A stretch of DNA of 64,000 nucleotides from Frigidibacter oleivorans (GCF_003993775.1 NZ_RJRZ01000019.1:1-64000), one strand, 5' to 3'; shown: positions 1-9,172, numbered from the stretch's first letter. A program made the numbers and translations. Notes: a model not told the origin generated them from the sequence alone.

Positions 1-247
1 CCGCGGCCGGCCGGGCCGGGGCGGGTTCGGGGCGTGCGGGCTGCGGCGCGGCCGGGGCGGCGGCCGCCTCGGGCTTCGCCTCGGACCCCGCCGGGCCGCC
101 GACGCGGTTCGACAGGCCCAGACGATGCACCTTGCCGATCACGGCATTGCGCGTGACCCCGCCCAGTTCCTTGGCGATCTGGCTGGCGCTCTGGCCATCG
201 GCCCACATCTTCTTCAGCGTCTCGACGCGCTCGTCGGTCCAGGACAT
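1..247 (-). CDS. gcrA: GcrA cell-cycle regulator, 3' end cut off by the window edge
   Basis: The 82 visible residues open with MSWTDERVETLKKMW and continue through a helix-turn-helix containing SQIAKELGG and NAVIGKVHRLGLS, the diagnostic N-terminus of GcrA. After about residue 50 the protein becomes an Ala/Pro linker and runs off the window, so the C-terminal RNA-polymerase-binding part is missing here. In alphaproteobacteria GcrA works with sigma-70 and CcrM (GANTC) methylation to activate cell-cycle genes. The ATG at 247 begins the conserved domain directly, and a sigma-70-like promoter lies about 55 bases upstream. Confidence 0.93.
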   Translation of the reverse strand, partial: MSWTDERVETLKKMWADGQSASQIAKELGGVTRNAVIGKVHRLGLSNRVGGPAGSEAKPEAAAAPAAPQPARPEPAPARPAA

Positions 248-302
248 GGCGGATCCTTCGCGGAGCCCGGTCTCGGGCTCGGGTTTTCGGCTCGGGTTCC
301 CC

Positions 303-332
303 AGTCTAGCCGGGGGACGAGCCGAGATACAA
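303..332 (-). promoter_or_regulatory. Candidate promoter of gcrA
   Basis: Read on the minus strand, a TTGTAT -35 hexamer (332-327) is followed after 18 bases by TAGACT (308-303). It faces gcrA and would give a leader of about 50 bases. Located by eye only. Confidence 0.45.
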
Positions 333-411
333 GTTGTGCGCCCCGAATTCAAGCAGCGCGGGGCGGCGCCGGGCGCATGGCTGCCACCCGGCGCCGCCCG
401 CGCGGGCGCGG

Positions 412-1338
412 TCAGACCCCGAGGCACCAGCGCAGGATCGCCTTCTGCGCGTGCAGGCGGTTTTCCGCCTCGTCGAAGATCACCGAATGCGGACCGTCCA
501 TCACCCCGCTCGTCGCCTCGTCGTTGCGATGCGCGGGCAGGCAATGCATGAACAGCGCATCGGGCTTCGCCCGCGCCATCAGCGCCTCGTTGACCTGATA
601 GGGGCGCAGCTGGTTGTGCCGGCGCTCCTTGGCGCTTTCGGGGTCGTGCATGCTGACCCAGGTGTCGGTCACCACCAGATCGGCGCCCTCGACCGCCCGC
701 CACGGATCGCGGTCGATGGTCACCGGATGGCCGCGCCCGGCGGCGAAGTCCAGCCAGACCCGTTCGGGGTCGAGCGTTTCCGGCCCGGTGAAGGTCAGGT
801 CGAAGCCGAACTGCCCCGCCGCATGGGCGAAGCTGGCGAAGACGTTGTTGCCGTCGCCCGACCAGACGACCTTGCGCCCGGCGATCGGGCCGCGATGTTC
901 CTCATAGGTCATCACGTCGGCCATGATCTGACAGGGATGGGTCCGGTTGGTCAGCCCGTTGATCACCGGCACGGTCGCATGCTCGGCCATCTCCTGCAGC
1001 GTCGCCTCCTCGAAGGTGCGGATCATGATCAGGTCGACATAGCGGCTGAGCACCCGGGCGGTGTCGGCGATGGTCTCGCCATGGCCGAGCTGCATTTCCC
1101 GGCCCGACAGCACCATGGTCTGCCCGCCCATCTGCCGCACCCCCACGTCGAAGCTGACTCGGGTGCGGGTCGAGGGCTTCTCGAAGATCAGCGCGACCAT
1201 GCGGCCGGCCAGCGGCTGGTCGGCATCGGGCATGCCCTTCGGCATCCCGTCGCGCGCGGATTTCATCGCGCGGCCGAGGTCGATCATCTGCCGCAGGTCG
1301 GCGGGGTCCGTGGTGTGGATGTCGAGGAAATGCTTCAT
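412..1338 (-). CDS. argF: Ornithine carbamoyltransferase
   Basis: This 308-residue protein starts [11 protein letters not shown]. It transfers the carbamoyl group from carbamoyl phosphate to ornithine to make citrulline in arginine synthesis. The carbamoyl-phosphate loop STRTR sits at residues 56-60 in the context [12 protein letters not shown], the HPCQ element is present, and the ornithine-side motif MHCLPAHR is near the C-terminus. Length is typical of the family. The start is the first ATG that gives the conserved N-terminus. It follows argD by 70 bases on the same strand, consistent with an argD-argF operon. Confidence 0.97.
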   Translation of the reverse strand: MKHFLDIHTTDPADLRQMIDLGRAMKSARDGMPKGMPDADQPLAGRMVALIFEKPSTRTRVSFDVGVRQMGGQTMVLSGREMQLGHGETIADTARVLSRYVDLIMIRTFEEATLQEMAEHATVPVINGLTNRTHPCQIMADVMTYEEHRGPIAGRKVVWSGDGNNVFASFAHAAGQFGFDLTFTGPETLDPERVWLDFAAGRGHPVTIDRDPWRAVEGADLVVTDTWVSMHDPESAKERRHNQLRPYQVNEALMARAKPDALFMHCLPAHRNDEATSGVMDGPHSVIFDEAENRLHAQKAILRWCLGV

Positions 1339-1408
1339 CTGTCTGTCTCTCGTCGGGTCGGCCGGGCGGTCCCGGCCGGACGTCGGAACGCTCCTTGGCT
1401 GAAAGGGA

Positions 1409-2584
1409 TCAGGCGGCTGCCACCCGGGTGGCGGCGCGGTCGAGCCGCTCCACCGCCTCGGCGATGTCGGCATCGGGGATGGTGAGCGCGGGCAGCAACC
1501 GCACGACGTTGTCCGCGGCGGGGACGGCCAGCAGATGTTCGGCATAGCCTTCGCGGACCAGATCGGCGGGGGCGATCTTGCATTTCAGCCCCAGCATCAG
1601 GCCTTGGCCGCGCACCGCCTCGAACACGTCGGGATGGGCGGCGACCAGACCCTCCAGCCGCTGGCGGAACAGCGCGCCCTTGCGGTTCACCTCGGCCAGG
1701 AAATCCGGGTCGGCCACGATCTCCATCACCCGGGCGCCGACGGCGCAGGCGAGCGGGTTGCCGCCATAGGTCGATCCGTGGCTGCCCGCCCCCATACCCG
1801 AGGCGGCCGCCTCGGTGGCCAGCACCGCGCCCAGCGGAAAGCCGCCGCCGATGCCCTTGGCCACCATCATGATATCGGGCGTGACGCCGGCCCATTCATG
1901 CGCGAACAGCCGGCCGGTGCGGCCCATCCCGCATTGCACCTCGTCGAAGATCAGCAGTGCGCCGCTCTCGTCGCAGATCCTCCGGATCTCGCGCAGCTCG
2001 ACATCGCTCAGCGGGCGGATGCCGCCCTCGCCCTGCACCGGCTCGACCATCACCGCGGCGGTCTGCGGCCCGACGGCGGCGGCCAGCGCCGCCATGTCGC
2101 CCCAGGGCAGATGCACGAAGCCCGGCATCAGCGGGCCGAAGCCCTTGACCATCTTCTCGGACCCGGCGGCGGCGATGGCGCCGGTGGACCGGCCGTGGAA
2201 GCTGCCCTCGAAGGTCACGATCTCGATCCGCTCGGGCTGGCCCCGGTCGTACCAGTGCTTGCGCGCCATCTTGATCGCCAGTTCGGCGGCCTCGGTGCCG
2301 GAATTGGTGAAGAACACCGTGTCGGCGAAGGTGTGTTCCACCATCAGCGCCGCCAGCCGTTCCTGTTCCGGGATCCGGTAGAGGTTGGACACATGCCACA
2401 GGCGGCCGGCCTGTTCGGTCAGGGTGGCGACCAGATCGGGATTGGCATGGCCGAGCGCGTTCACCGCGATGCCCGCGCCGAGGTCGAGATAGCGCGAGCC
2501 ATCCTCGGCGGTGAGCCAGGAGCCCTCGCCCTTCACGAAGGCGAGCGGGGCGCGGTTGTAGGTGGGCAGGACGGGCGGGATCAT
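1409..2584 (-). CDS. argD: Acetylornithine aminotransferase (class III, PLP)
   Basis: This protein of 391 residues converts N-acetylglutamate semialdehyde to N-acetylornithine with glutamate as amino donor. It shows the class III signatures [18 protein letters not shown] for cofactor binding, [15 protein letters not shown] around the PLP aspartate, and [15 protein letters not shown] carrying the Schiff-base lysine. The ATG at 2584 ([13 protein letters not shown]) fits the family length; an upstream in-frame extension has no conservation I recognise. It lies directly upstream of argF. ArgD can also act on succinyl-diaminopimelate intermediates in lysine synthesis, which the sequence cannot settle. 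Confidence 0.96.
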   Translation of the reverse strand: MIPPVLPTYNRAPLAFVKGEGSWLTAEDGSRYLDLGAGIAVNALGHANPDLVATLTEQAGRLWHVSNLYRIPEQERLAALMVEHTFADTVFFTNSGTEAAELAIKMARKHWYDRGQPERIEIVTFEGSFHGRSTGAIAAAGSEKMVKGFGPLMPGFVHLPWGDMAALAAAVGPQTAAVMVEPVQGEGGIRPLSDVELREIRRICDESGALLIFDEVQCGMGRTGRLFAHEWAGVTPDIMMVAKGIGGGFPLGAVLATEAAASGMGAGSHGSTYGGNPLACAVGARVMEIVADPDFLAEVNRKGALFRQRLEGLVAAHPDVFEAVRGQGLMLGLKCKIAPADLVREGYAEHLLAVPAADNVVRLLPALTIPDADIAEAVERLDRAATRVAAA

Positions 2585-3025
2585 GTGCTGCTCCGTAAGG
2601 AAGGCCAAGACGTGCCTCAGGCAGGGGGGCAAGTCAACGATGGCGGTCTGCGACAGGTGGACGGCGGAGGGGTGGCAACCGGCATCTGGGGCCGGTCCGG
2701 GCCACGGGCGATCGCCCATGCGGGCGCGGCGTCAGGCGCGGGTGGCGCGACGTCGGCGGGGTAGCGAAAGATGGAACCCGGTGGCGATCATGGGCGCTGC
2801 CTTAGCGTAAGGCGGGGCGTGCGCCAAGGGGGATTCGTCGCGTGCGCGTCGGCCGTGGCCGCCGGACATCACGCGCGCCTGCCCCCTGCAGCTGACGCAA
2901 ATATCCCGGGGGTGCGGGGGCAGCGCCCCCGCGGCGTGATCCCCCGCCGTTGCCAAGCCGGGCGTTCTGCGGCAAGCGGTCGGGCGGCGCCGGCCGGCGG
3001 TCGTGAGGGAAACGGGGGAGGGGCC
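2585..3025. other. 441-base intergenic region between argD and rlmJ
   Basis: This divergent gap separates argD (minus) from rlmJ (plus). It holds a small GCCTTA/TAAGGC hairpin near 2800-2815 and one copy of an intergenic repeat (2872-2935). A TTGACT at 2637-2632 on the minus strand is a possible -35 for argD, but I found no good -10 partner. I see no convincing coding region or RNA gene. Confidence 0.6.
2872..2935 (+). repeat. Intergenic inverted-repeat element, copy A (upstream of rlmJ)
   Basis: It runs from CGCGCGCCTG through CCCCCTGCA, CTGACG and AAATATCCC into a GC hairpin of the form GGGGG..GCGGGGG..GCGCCCCCGC. The same ordered blocks recur in opposite orientation at 3836-3904, so the pair brackets rlmJ. 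It has no coding role. The hairpin suggests a REP-like or terminator-like structure. Confidence 0.6.
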
Positions 3026-3808
3026 ATGCTGTCCTACCAGCACATCTACCATGCGGGGAACCTCGCCGATCTGCACAAGCATGCGCTGCTGGCGGCGGCG
3101 CTCGACCACATGACCCGCAAGGACAAGCCGATGTCCTATCTCGAAACCCATGCCGGGCGCGGGCTGTACCAGCTGGACAGCGCCGAGGCGCGGCGGACCG
3201 GGGAGGCGGCGGCGGGGATCGACCGCGCGCTGGCCGAGGGGTGGTTCGCCCCCGGCCATCCCTTCCTGCGCTATCTGGCCGAGGTGCGCGCGGTGGCGGG
3301 GCCGCGCGCCTATCCCGGCTCGCCGATGATCGCGGCGGTGGCGCTGCGTCCGGGCGACGCGATGCATCTGGCGGAACTGCACCCGCAGGAACATGCGGCG
3401 CTGGCCGAGGCGCTGCACCCCTGGACAGATATGTGCCACCGTGAGGACGGCTTCGCGATGGCGTTGTCGCGCACGCCGCCCGATCCGCGCCGGGGCCTTC
3501 TGCTGTGCGACCCGAGCTTCGAGGTGAAGACGGATTACGATACGGTGCCGGACTTCCTGCAGAAGCTGCACCGCAAGTGGAACGTGGGTGTCCTGATGCT
3601 GTGGTATCCGGTGCTGGCCGCCGGGCTGCACCAGGGCATGGTCCGCAGCCTGCGCGCGGCCTTCCCCGAGGCGCTGTCGCACGAGGTGCGCTTTCCGCCC
3701 GCGCGCCCGGGCCACGGCATGGTCGGCAGCGGCGTGTTCGTCATCAACCCGCCCTGGGGCCTGGCGGACGAGGCGGCGCGGCTGTCGGCGCGATTCGCGC
3801 GGCTGTAG
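3026..3808 (+). CDS. rlmJ: RlmJ-type 23S rRNA (adenine-2030-N6) methyltransferase
   Basis: The 260-residue product starts MLSYQHIYHAGNLADLHKH, the hallmark of RlmJ/YhiR, which uses S-adenosylmethionine to methylate 23S rRNA A2030. Other family signatures are YLETHAGRG (SAM-binding motif) and YPGSPMIAA. The catalytic loop reads CDPSFE, whereas the usual (N/D)PP(Y/F) motif would be DPPF or DPPY, so the second proline is Ser. The start at 3026 follows a GGGGGAGGGG ribosome-binding stretch. The gene stands alone between two repeat copies. Confidence 0.9.
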   Translation: MLSYQHIYHAGNLADLHKHALLAAALDHMTRKDKPMSYLETHAGRGLYQLDSAEARRTGEAAAGIDRALAEGWFAPGHPFLRYLAEVRAVAGPRAYPGSPMIAAVALRPGDAMHLAELHPQEHAALAEALHPWTDMCHREDGFAMALSRTPPDPRRGLLLCDPSFEVKTDYDTVPDFLQKLHRKWNVGVLMLWYPVLAAGLHQGMVRSLRAAFPEALSHEVRFPPARPGHGMVGSGVFVINPPWGLADEAARLSARFARL

Positions 3809-3835
3809 GCGCCGCCCGTACCCAGGGGTGGAAGG

Positions 3836-3904
3836 CGGGGCTTCGCGCCCCCCGCGCCCCCGCGGGATATTTCGGTCAGGTGCAGGGGGCGGCGCAGGCG
3901 CGGC
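3836..3904 (-). repeat. Intergenic inverted-repeat element, copy B (downstream of rlmJ)
   Basis: Read on the minus strand this repeats the blocks of copy A: CGCGCCTG, CCCCCTGCA, CTGACC, GAAATATCCCGCGGGGG, then a GC-rich hairpin. It lies 28 bases after the rlmJ stop and 44 before the phosphoesterase gene, so it could end rlmJ transcription. Confidence 0.6.
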
Positions 3905-3947
3905 TTTTTCCTTGCCTTCCGGGCCCCGGATGCCTAGGCGCAGGGGC

Positions 3948-4760
3948 ATGAAGATCCTGTTTCTTGGCGATGTCATGGGCCGCGCCGGCCGCGCGGCGAT
4001 CACCGAACGCCTTCCCGGCCTGCGCCGGGACTGGGCGCTCGATTTCGTCGTGGTGAACGGCGAGAATGCCAGTTCCGGCGCGGGGCTGACCCCGGACCAT
4101 GCCAGGGCGCTGCTGGCGGCGGGAGCGGATTGCCTGACGCTGGGCGACCATGCCTTCGACCAGAAGGACATGCTGTCCTTCATCGAGACCGAACCGCGCA
4201 TCCTGCGCCCGCTGAACTTCGCCAAGGACGCGCCGGGCAAGGGGGTGCGGCTGTTCCCCGCGACGCAGGGGCGCAAGGTGCTGGTGACGCAGGTCCTGGG
4301 TCAGGTGTTCATGAAGCGGCCCTTCGACGACCCGTTCTCGGCCATCGACCTCGCGCTGCGCAGCCATCCGCTGGGCGGGCTGGCGCAGGCGGCGCTGGTC
4401 GATGTCCATGCCGAGGCCACCAGCGAGAAGATGGCGCTCGGCCACTGGTGCGACGGGCGGGCGAGCCTGATCGTCGGCACCCACACCCATGTGCCCACGG
4501 GGGATGCGCAGATCCTGACCGGCGGCAGCGGCTATCTGACCGATGCGGGGATGTGCGGCGACTACAATTCGGTGATCGGCATGGACAAGGCCGAACCGCT
4601 GCGCCGCTTCGTGACCGGCATGCCGCGCGAACGCTTCACCCCGGCCAATGGCGAGGCGACGCTGTCGGGCGTCTATGTCGAGACGGACGACCGGACCGGG
4701 CTCGCCCGGCGGGTGGTGGCGGTCCGGCAGGGGGGGCGCCTGCAGCCCTCCGCGCCCTGA
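3948..4760 (+). CDS. YmdB-like metallophosphoesterase (TIGR00282 family)
   Basis: This protein has 270 residues. The dinuclear-metal phosphoesterase signature is clear: GDVMG with D8, NGEN with E39/N40, HAEATSEK and GTHTHVPT. Bacillus YmdB hydrolyses 2',3'-cyclic phosphates and cyclic nucleotides; substrate here is unknown. The position equivalent to the metal-bridging Asn67 of YmdB (GNHTWD) is Asp in this protein (LGDHAFDQ). The start at 3948 was chosen because MKILFLGDVMG is the conserved N-terminus; a start at 3930 would add six residues. Confidence 0.88.
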   Translation: MKILFLGDVMGRAGRAAITERLPGLRRDWALDFVVVNGENASSGAGLTPDHARALLAAGADCLTLGDHAFDQKDMLSFIETEPRILRPLNFAKDAPGKGVRLFPATQGRKVLVTQVLGQVFMKRPFDDPFSAIDLALRSHPLGGLAQAALVDVHAEATSEKMALGHWCDGRASLIVGTHTHVPTGDAQILTGGSGYLTDAGMCGDYNSVIGMDKAEPLRRFVTGMPRERFTPANGEATLSGVYVETDDRTGLARRVVAVRQGGRLQPSAP

Positions 4761-4869
4761 CCCGGCGCGGACCGGGGCAGGCCGCGGCAGGACGGCCCAC
4801 CAAGACGCTTGTGCGGCACTGCAGCGAAAGCCATAAACGCCGGGTATAGCTTCGGGGACAGGGCCTGCC

Positions 4870-6648
4870 ATGATCGACCTCGGATTGCCGCCCGACGGGC
4901 AGGCCTTGCTTGCGCTGGCGATCGTCGCCGGCATGTTCGTGCTGTTCGTGCTGGAATGGTTCGAGACCGAGGTGGTGGCGATCGGCGGCGCGGCCCTGAT
5001 GCTGCTGACCGGCCTCTTGCCCTATGACGAGGGCATCGCGGTGCTGTCGAACACGGCGCCCTGGACCATCGCCTTCATGTTCCTGATCATGGGCGGGCTG
5101 GTGCGCACCGGCGCCTTGAACGAGATGACCCGGATCATCGAGGCGCAGGCCGAACGCAACGCCAAGCTGACGGTGGGGCTGCTCTTTGCCTTCGTGGTCG
5201 GCGCCTCGGCGATCATGAACAACACGCCGGTGGTGGCGGTGATGATCCCCATCGTCATCCAGATCGCGCGGCGGCTGCGCATCTCGCCGTCGAAACTGCT
5301 GATGCCGCTGAGCTATTTCACCATCATGGGCGGCATGATCACCATGATCGGCACCTCGACCAACCTGCTGGTGGACGGGGTGGCGCGCAAGGCGGGGTTG
5401 CCCCATTTCGGCATTTTCGAGATCGCGCCCCTCGGGCTGGCCGTATCGGCGACGGGGGCGCTGTTCATGTGGCTGTTCGCGGCGCGGCTGCTGCCCGACC
5501 GGGTGTCGATGGGCGAGATGCTGGGCGGCCGCAAGGCGATGAAATACTTCACCGAGGTCGCGGTGCCCGAGGACAGCGCCCTGATCGGCACGCCCGTCCT
5601 GGAGGCGCAGATCTTCCGGCGCGAGGGCATCCGGGTGGTGGACGTGCTGCGGGGCGACGCCTCGCTGCGGCGCGACCTGCCTTCGGCGGTGCTCGAGGCA
5701 GGCGACCGGGTCGTGCTGCGGACCGAGATGAGCGAATTGCTGGACCTGCAGCAGCGCAAGGAACTGCGGCTGGTGGACAAGCTGTCCTCGGTCCAGACCG
5801 AGACGGTCGAGGTGCTGATCTCGCCCGGCTGCCGGATGATCGGGCGCACGCTGGGCGAATTGCGCCTGCGCCGGCGCTATGGGGTCTATGTGCTGGCCGC
5901 ACACCGGCGCAACCAGAACATCGGCCGGCAGCTCGACGACCTCGAGGTGCGGGTGGGCGACACGCTGCTGCTGGAAGGCGCGGCCGGCGACATCGCGCGG
6001 CTGGCCGCCGACATGGACCTGGTCGACGTGACCAAGCCCACGGCGCGGCCCTATCGCCGGCGGCAGGCGCCGATCGCGGTGGCGGCGCTGCTGGTGGTGG
6101 TGGTGCTGTCGGCGCTGGACGTGGCGCCGATCATGGCGCTGGCGATGATCGCGGTGGCGGTGATCCTGGTTACCGGCTGCATCGACGCGGACGAGGCCTT
6201 CTCCTTCGTGGACGGTCGGCTGCTGGCGCTGATCTTCGCCATGCTGGCGGTGGGCGCGGCGCTCGGCTCCTCGGGCGCGGTGGCGCTGATCGTGCGGACC
6301 ATCGCGCCCTGGCTGGAAGGGCTGTCGCCGTTCTGGACGATCTTTTGCGTCTATCTGCTGGGCCTCGTGATGACCGAGGTGCTGACCAACAACGCGGTCG
6401 CGGTGCTGCTGACGCCCATCGCCATCGAACTGGCGCATCATCTGGGGATGGACCCGCGCCCCTTCGTGGTGGCGGTAATGTTCTCGGCCTCGGTCGCCTT
6501 TGCCACGCCCATTGGCTATCAGACCAACACCATGGTCTACGGGCCGGGCGGATATCGCTTTACCGATTATGTCCGGCTGGGATTGCCGCTGAATGTGGTG
6601 ACGGGGCTCGTCGCCTGTGTCATGATCCCCCTGCTCTGGCCGTTGTGA
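4870..6648 (+). CDS. SLC13-family permease with two internal RCK_C (TrkA-C) domains
   Basis: This integral membrane protein of 592 residues has two hydrophobic halves around a soluble insert. Residues about 1-205 carry the first transport half, including IMNNTPVVAVMIP and GTSTNLLVDG, the SNT/TNL signature of divalent-anion:sodium symporters. Residues about 215-380 look like two tandem RCK_C domains. The second half contains EVLTNNAVAVLLTP and ATPIGYQTNTMVYGPG. Relatives take up sulfate, dicarboxylates or other anions, but the substrate cannot be read from sequence. It ends 26 bases before the next gene. Confidence 0.88.
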   Translation: MIDLGLPPDGQALLALAIVAGMFVLFVLEWFETEVVAIGGAALMLLTGLLPYDEGIAVLSNTAPWTIAFMFLIMGGLVRTGALNEMTRIIEAQAERNAKLTVGLLFAFVVGASAIMNNTPVVAVMIPIVIQIARRLRISPSKLLMPLSYFTIMGGMITMIGTSTNLLVDGVARKAGLPHFGIFEIAPLGLAVSATGALFMWLFAARLLPDRVSMGEMLGGRKAMKYFTEVAVPEDSALIGTPVLEAQIFRREGIRVVDVLRGDASLRRDLPSAVLEAGDRVVLRTEMSELLDLQQRKELRLVDKLSSVQTETVEVLISPGCRMIGRTLGELRLRRRYGVYVLAAHRRNQNIGRQLDDLEVRVGDTLLLEGAAGDIARLAADMDLVDVTKPTARPYRRRQAPIAVAALLVVVVLSALDVAPIMALAMIAVAVILVTGCIDADEAFSFVDGRLLALIFAMLAVGAALGSSGAVALIVRTIAPWLEGLSPFWTIFCVYLLGLVMTEVLTNNAVAVLLTPIAIELAHHLGMDPRPFVVAVMFSASVAFATPIGYQTNTMVYGPGGYRFTDYVRLGLPLNVVTGLVACVMIPLLWPL

Positions 6649-6674
6649 CCGGCCGTGACCAAGGAGACCGGGCG

Positions 6675-7061
6675 ATGATCCTCCGTCTGCCGATGCGACG
6701 CCTGCTGTCCGCGCTGACCCTCGGCGCGGGGATCGGTCTGGCCACCGCTGCCGGCGCCGGGCTGGTGACGCCGCATATCCGTGCGGCGGATGTCGGGCTG
6801 ACCTCGGACGAGCTGACGGTCTGGTTTCAGGACGGCGAGGTCTGCCGGGCGCCGATGCAGGCCGAGGGCGCGCAGGGCATGTTCCTCGACTGCCGGCATC
6901 CGGTGCGGTTCAACGTCCGGATCGAGCGGCAGAACTGGTTGCAGCCGGTGCTGGGCGACATGGTCGCGCCCTATGCACGGATCGAGATCGTCGCCCCGGA
7001 CGGCCGGGTGCAGCGGTTCCGCACGCCGCGCTCGCTGATGCCGGGCTGGAACGACAAGTAA
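6675..7061 (+). CDS. Small secreted protein of unknown function
   Basis: 128 residues. The N-terminus has a positively charged stretch followed by a hydrophobic core ([20 protein letters not shown]), a typical Sec signal peptide, so the product is probably periplasmic. The mature part contains two cysteines (VCRAP and DCRHP) that could form a disulfide. I do not recognise the family. An AAGGAGA ribosome-binding site sits 8 bases before the ATG. Its closeness to the permease gene suggests co-transcription. Confidence 0.7.
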   Translation: MILRLPMRRLLSALTLGAGIGLATAAGAGLVTPHIRAADVGLTSDELTVWFQDGEVCRAPMQAEGAQGMFLDCRHPVRFNVRIERQNWLQPVLGDMVAPYARIEIVAPDGRVQRFRTPRSLMPGWNDK

Positions 7062-7097
7062 CCTTCTGCGATCGCGCGGGATCGACGCTCCGTCCGC

Positions 7098-7127
7098 TTG
7101 CGGCCGGCGTGGCGGCTGGCCTATAGA
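7098..7127 (+). promoter_or_regulatory. Candidate promoter of yebC
   Basis: TTGCGG (7098-7103) and TATAGA (7122-7127) are separated by 18 bases and lie about 35 bases before the yebC start codon. The match is good for a sigma-70-type promoter. Confidence 0.55.
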
Positions 7128-7161
7128 GGCGCCTGTCACCCGACTACCGACGGAGAAGGTC

Positions 7162-7902
7162 ATGGCAGGCCATTCCAAATGGGCCAACATCCAGCATCGC
7201 AAGGGCAAGCAGGACAAGCTGCGCTCGAAACTCTTCTCGAAGCTGGCGAAGGAGATCACCGTCGCCGCGAAGATGGGCGATCCCGACCCCGAGAAGAACC
7301 CGCGCCTGCGCCTTGCGGTAAAGGCCGCCAAGGCCGTGTCCATGCCCAAGGACGTGATCGAGCGCGCGATCAAGAAGTCGATGGGCGGCGATGCCGAGGA
7401 CTATACCGAGATCCGCTATGAAGGTTACGGCCCGAACGGCATCGCGGTGATCGTCGAATGCATGACCGACAACCTGAACCGCACCGCGTCGAACGTCCGC
7501 AGCTATTTCTCGAAATGCGGCGGCAACCTCGGCACCACCGGGTCGGTCGCGCACAGCTTCGACCGGGTGGGCGAGATCAGCTATCCGCCCGAGGCGGGCG
7601 ACAGCGACGCGGTGATGATGGCGGCGCTGGAAGCCGGGGCGGAGGATGTGGAGTCCGACGAGGACGGCCACTGGATCTATTGCGCCGTCGAGGATCTGTC
7701 GGACGTCTCGGACGCGCTGGAAAAGACCCTTGGGGAATCCACCGAATCCAAGCTGATCTGGAAGCCGCAATCCACGACCGAGGTCGATCTGGACACCGCG
7801 CAGAAGCTGATGCGCCTGATCGACATGCTGGAAGAGGATGACGACGTGCAGACCGTCACCCACAACTTCGACGTGCCGGACGAGGTCGCGGCGCAGCTCT
7901 GA
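7162..7902 (+). CDS. yebC: YebC/PmpR-family protein
   Basis: 246 residues, the usual length, starting [18 protein letters not shown], which is diagnostic for the family. The acidic middle and ILVECMTDN-like segment ([20 protein letters not shown]) also match. Members have been described as DNA-binding regulators and, more recently, as ribosome-associated factors that relieve stalling at proline runs. Which role applies here cannot be told from sequence. A promoter-like element lies just upstream. Confidence 0.95.
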   Translation: MAGHSKWANIQHRKGKQDKLRSKLFSKLAKEITVAAKMGDPDPEKNPRLRLAVKAAKAVSMPKDVIERAIKKSMGGDAEDYTEIRYEGYGPNGIAVIVECMTDNLNRTASNVRSYFSKCGGNLGTTGSVAHSFDRVGEISYPPEAGDSDAVMMAALEAGAEDVESDEDGHWIYCAVEDLSDVSDALEKTLGESTESKLIWKPQSTTEVDLDTAQKLMRLIDMLEEDDDVQTVTHNFDVPDEVAAQL

Positions 7903-8029
7903 CCCGGGGCGGCCGGGGCAACCCGGCCGGCGCCCCTTTGCGCCGCGTCTCGCATAGAGAGATCGGCGGCTCGGAACAGCGGGCGCGGCCGGGCGTTTTC
8001 CTGACAACGGAAACGCCAAGGAGGCCGCA

Positions 8030-8530
8030 ATGCGCACGCCCGACGATCTGAAGCATCATCTGTGGAAGCATCTGAAATCCGACCGGACGGTCATGATCGG
8101 GCTGGAAACCGCCCATGATGACTATCCGCGCCCGATGACGGTGATTTCGGACGAGGACACCGGCGAGGAGCGCGGCCCGCTCTGGATCTTCACGGCGACC
8201 GACACCTCGCTGGTGCAGGAACTGCGCGGCGGCAGCCAGAAGGCGGTTGCGACCTTCGCCTCGAAGAACCACGACCTGTTCGCCACCATCCGCGGCACGC
8301 TGACCCGCGACGACGACCGCGCCGCCATCGACCGGCTGTGGAATTCCCACATCGCCGCCTGGTACGAAGGCGGCAAGGACGACCCGAAGCTGGCGCTGCT
8401 GCGCTTCGACCTGGTCAATGCCGAGATCTGGGAGAACGCCTCCAGCGCCCTGGCCGGGATCAAGGCGCTGTTCGGCAGCGATCCGAAAGAGGATTATTCG
8501 GACAAGAAGGCCCAGGTCGGCCTGCGCTGA
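8030..8530 (+). CDS. Pyridoxamine 5'-phosphate oxidase-fold protein (general stress protein 26 type)
   Basis: 166 residues. The pattern MIGLETAHDDYPRPMTV, then LWIFTATDTSLVQEL and a SQKAVATFASKNHDLFATIRGTL core, matches the split-barrel flavin-binding GS26 subgroup, with the typical C-terminal LLRFDLVNAEIWENASS. Relatives bind FMN, FAD or haem-like ligands and are linked to stress; the true substrate is unknown. A GGAG ribosome-binding site precedes the ATG, and a strong terminator follows. Confidence 0.82.
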   Translation: MRTPDDLKHHLWKHLKSDRTVMIGLETAHDDYPRPMTVISDEDTGEERGPLWIFTATDTSLVQELRGGSQKAVATFASKNHDLFATIRGTLTRDDDRAAIDRLWNSHIAAWYEGGKDDPKLALLRFDLVNAEIWENASSALAGIKALFGSDPKEDYSDKKAQVGLR

Positions 8531-8555
8531 ACCGGATCATCGGTCGAATGACGAA

Positions 8556-8584
8556 GGGGCGGTCCTGCGGACCGCCCCTTTTCC
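8556..8584 (+). terminator. Rho-independent terminator
   Basis: A perfect 10-bp stem, GGGGCGGTCC paired with GGACCGCCCC around a three-base loop, is followed by TTTTCC. It ends the PPOX-fold gene. On the other strand it follows the convergent entericidin gene, so it may work in both directions. Confidence 0.9.
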
Positions 8585-8607
8585 TTGGGTGATGGCTGTC
8601 GAGGCGA

Positions 8608-8745
8608 TCACATGTTCGCCTGCGCCTCGGCCGATTCCTGCTGCAGCGCCTCGCCGGCGGATTCGATGTCGCGGCCGGCGCCCTGCATGGTTTCGCAGGC
8701 GGTCAGCGTGACGAGCGCGGCGATGGCAAGCGCGATGCGGATCAT
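8608..8745 (-). CDS. Entericidin-family small lipoprotein
   Basis: 45 residues. A short signal peptide (MIRIALAIAALVTLTAC) ends in a lipobox whose Cys is immediately followed by ETMQGAGRDIESAGEALQQ, the entericidin EcnA/EcnB signature. The mature part is a short amphipathic helix anchored to the envelope by lipid. Entericidins are tied to stationary-phase physiology and envelope stress. The start was chosen at the signal peptide, with an AGAGGAG ribosome-binding site just upstream. Only one entericidin gene is present. Confidence 0.88.
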   Translation of the reverse strand: MIRIALAIAALVTLTACETMQGAGRDIESAGEALQQESAEAQANM

Positions 8746-8869
8746 GGATGTCTCCTCTTGGACTGATCCGGCAAAACCGCCGGACCGTGCGGCAGGTTCC
8801 GCACGGGGCCCGTGTTGGCGCAAACGGGCGGTAAGCAACCGTTAACCCTGCCGCGCCAGACTGGGTTGC

Positions 8870-9172
8870 ATGTCGCCCTGTCTCTTGCCCCTGCTGCTGC
8901 TGACCGCCTCCTGCGCCTCGCCCGCGCCGGAATTCTTCGGGGCGAAGCGGTCTTCCATCCGGCAGGACGGGATCGAGTTCGTGGTCTTCCACAAGGGCGA
9001 GCGGGCCGAGGTGGTGCGCCGCGGCTATCTGCGGGCGCAGGACCGGGCGGGGGTGCAGGACTCGATGATCGTCGCGGCGGAACAGGCGACGGGCTGCGCG
9101 GTGCTGCCGGGCTCGCTGCGCACCGGCATCCCCGGCGACACCGGCGAGGCGCGGATGGCGCTGCGCTGTTGA
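8870..9172 (+). CDS. Small lipoprotein of unknown function
   Basis: 100 residues. A hydrophobic leader MSPCLLPLLLLTASC ends in a lipobox-like LTAS|C, suggesting an acylated envelope protein. The rest has a conserved-looking EFVVFHKGERAEVVRRGYL stretch and two more cysteines (TGCAV and the C-terminal Cys). I do not recognise a family name. It is divergent from the entericidin gene. Confidence 0.7.
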   Translation: MSPCLLPLLLLTASCASPAPEFFGAKRSSIRQDGIEFVVFHKGERAEVVRRGYLRAQDRAGVQDSMIVAAEQATGCAVLPGSLRTGIPGDTGEARMALRC

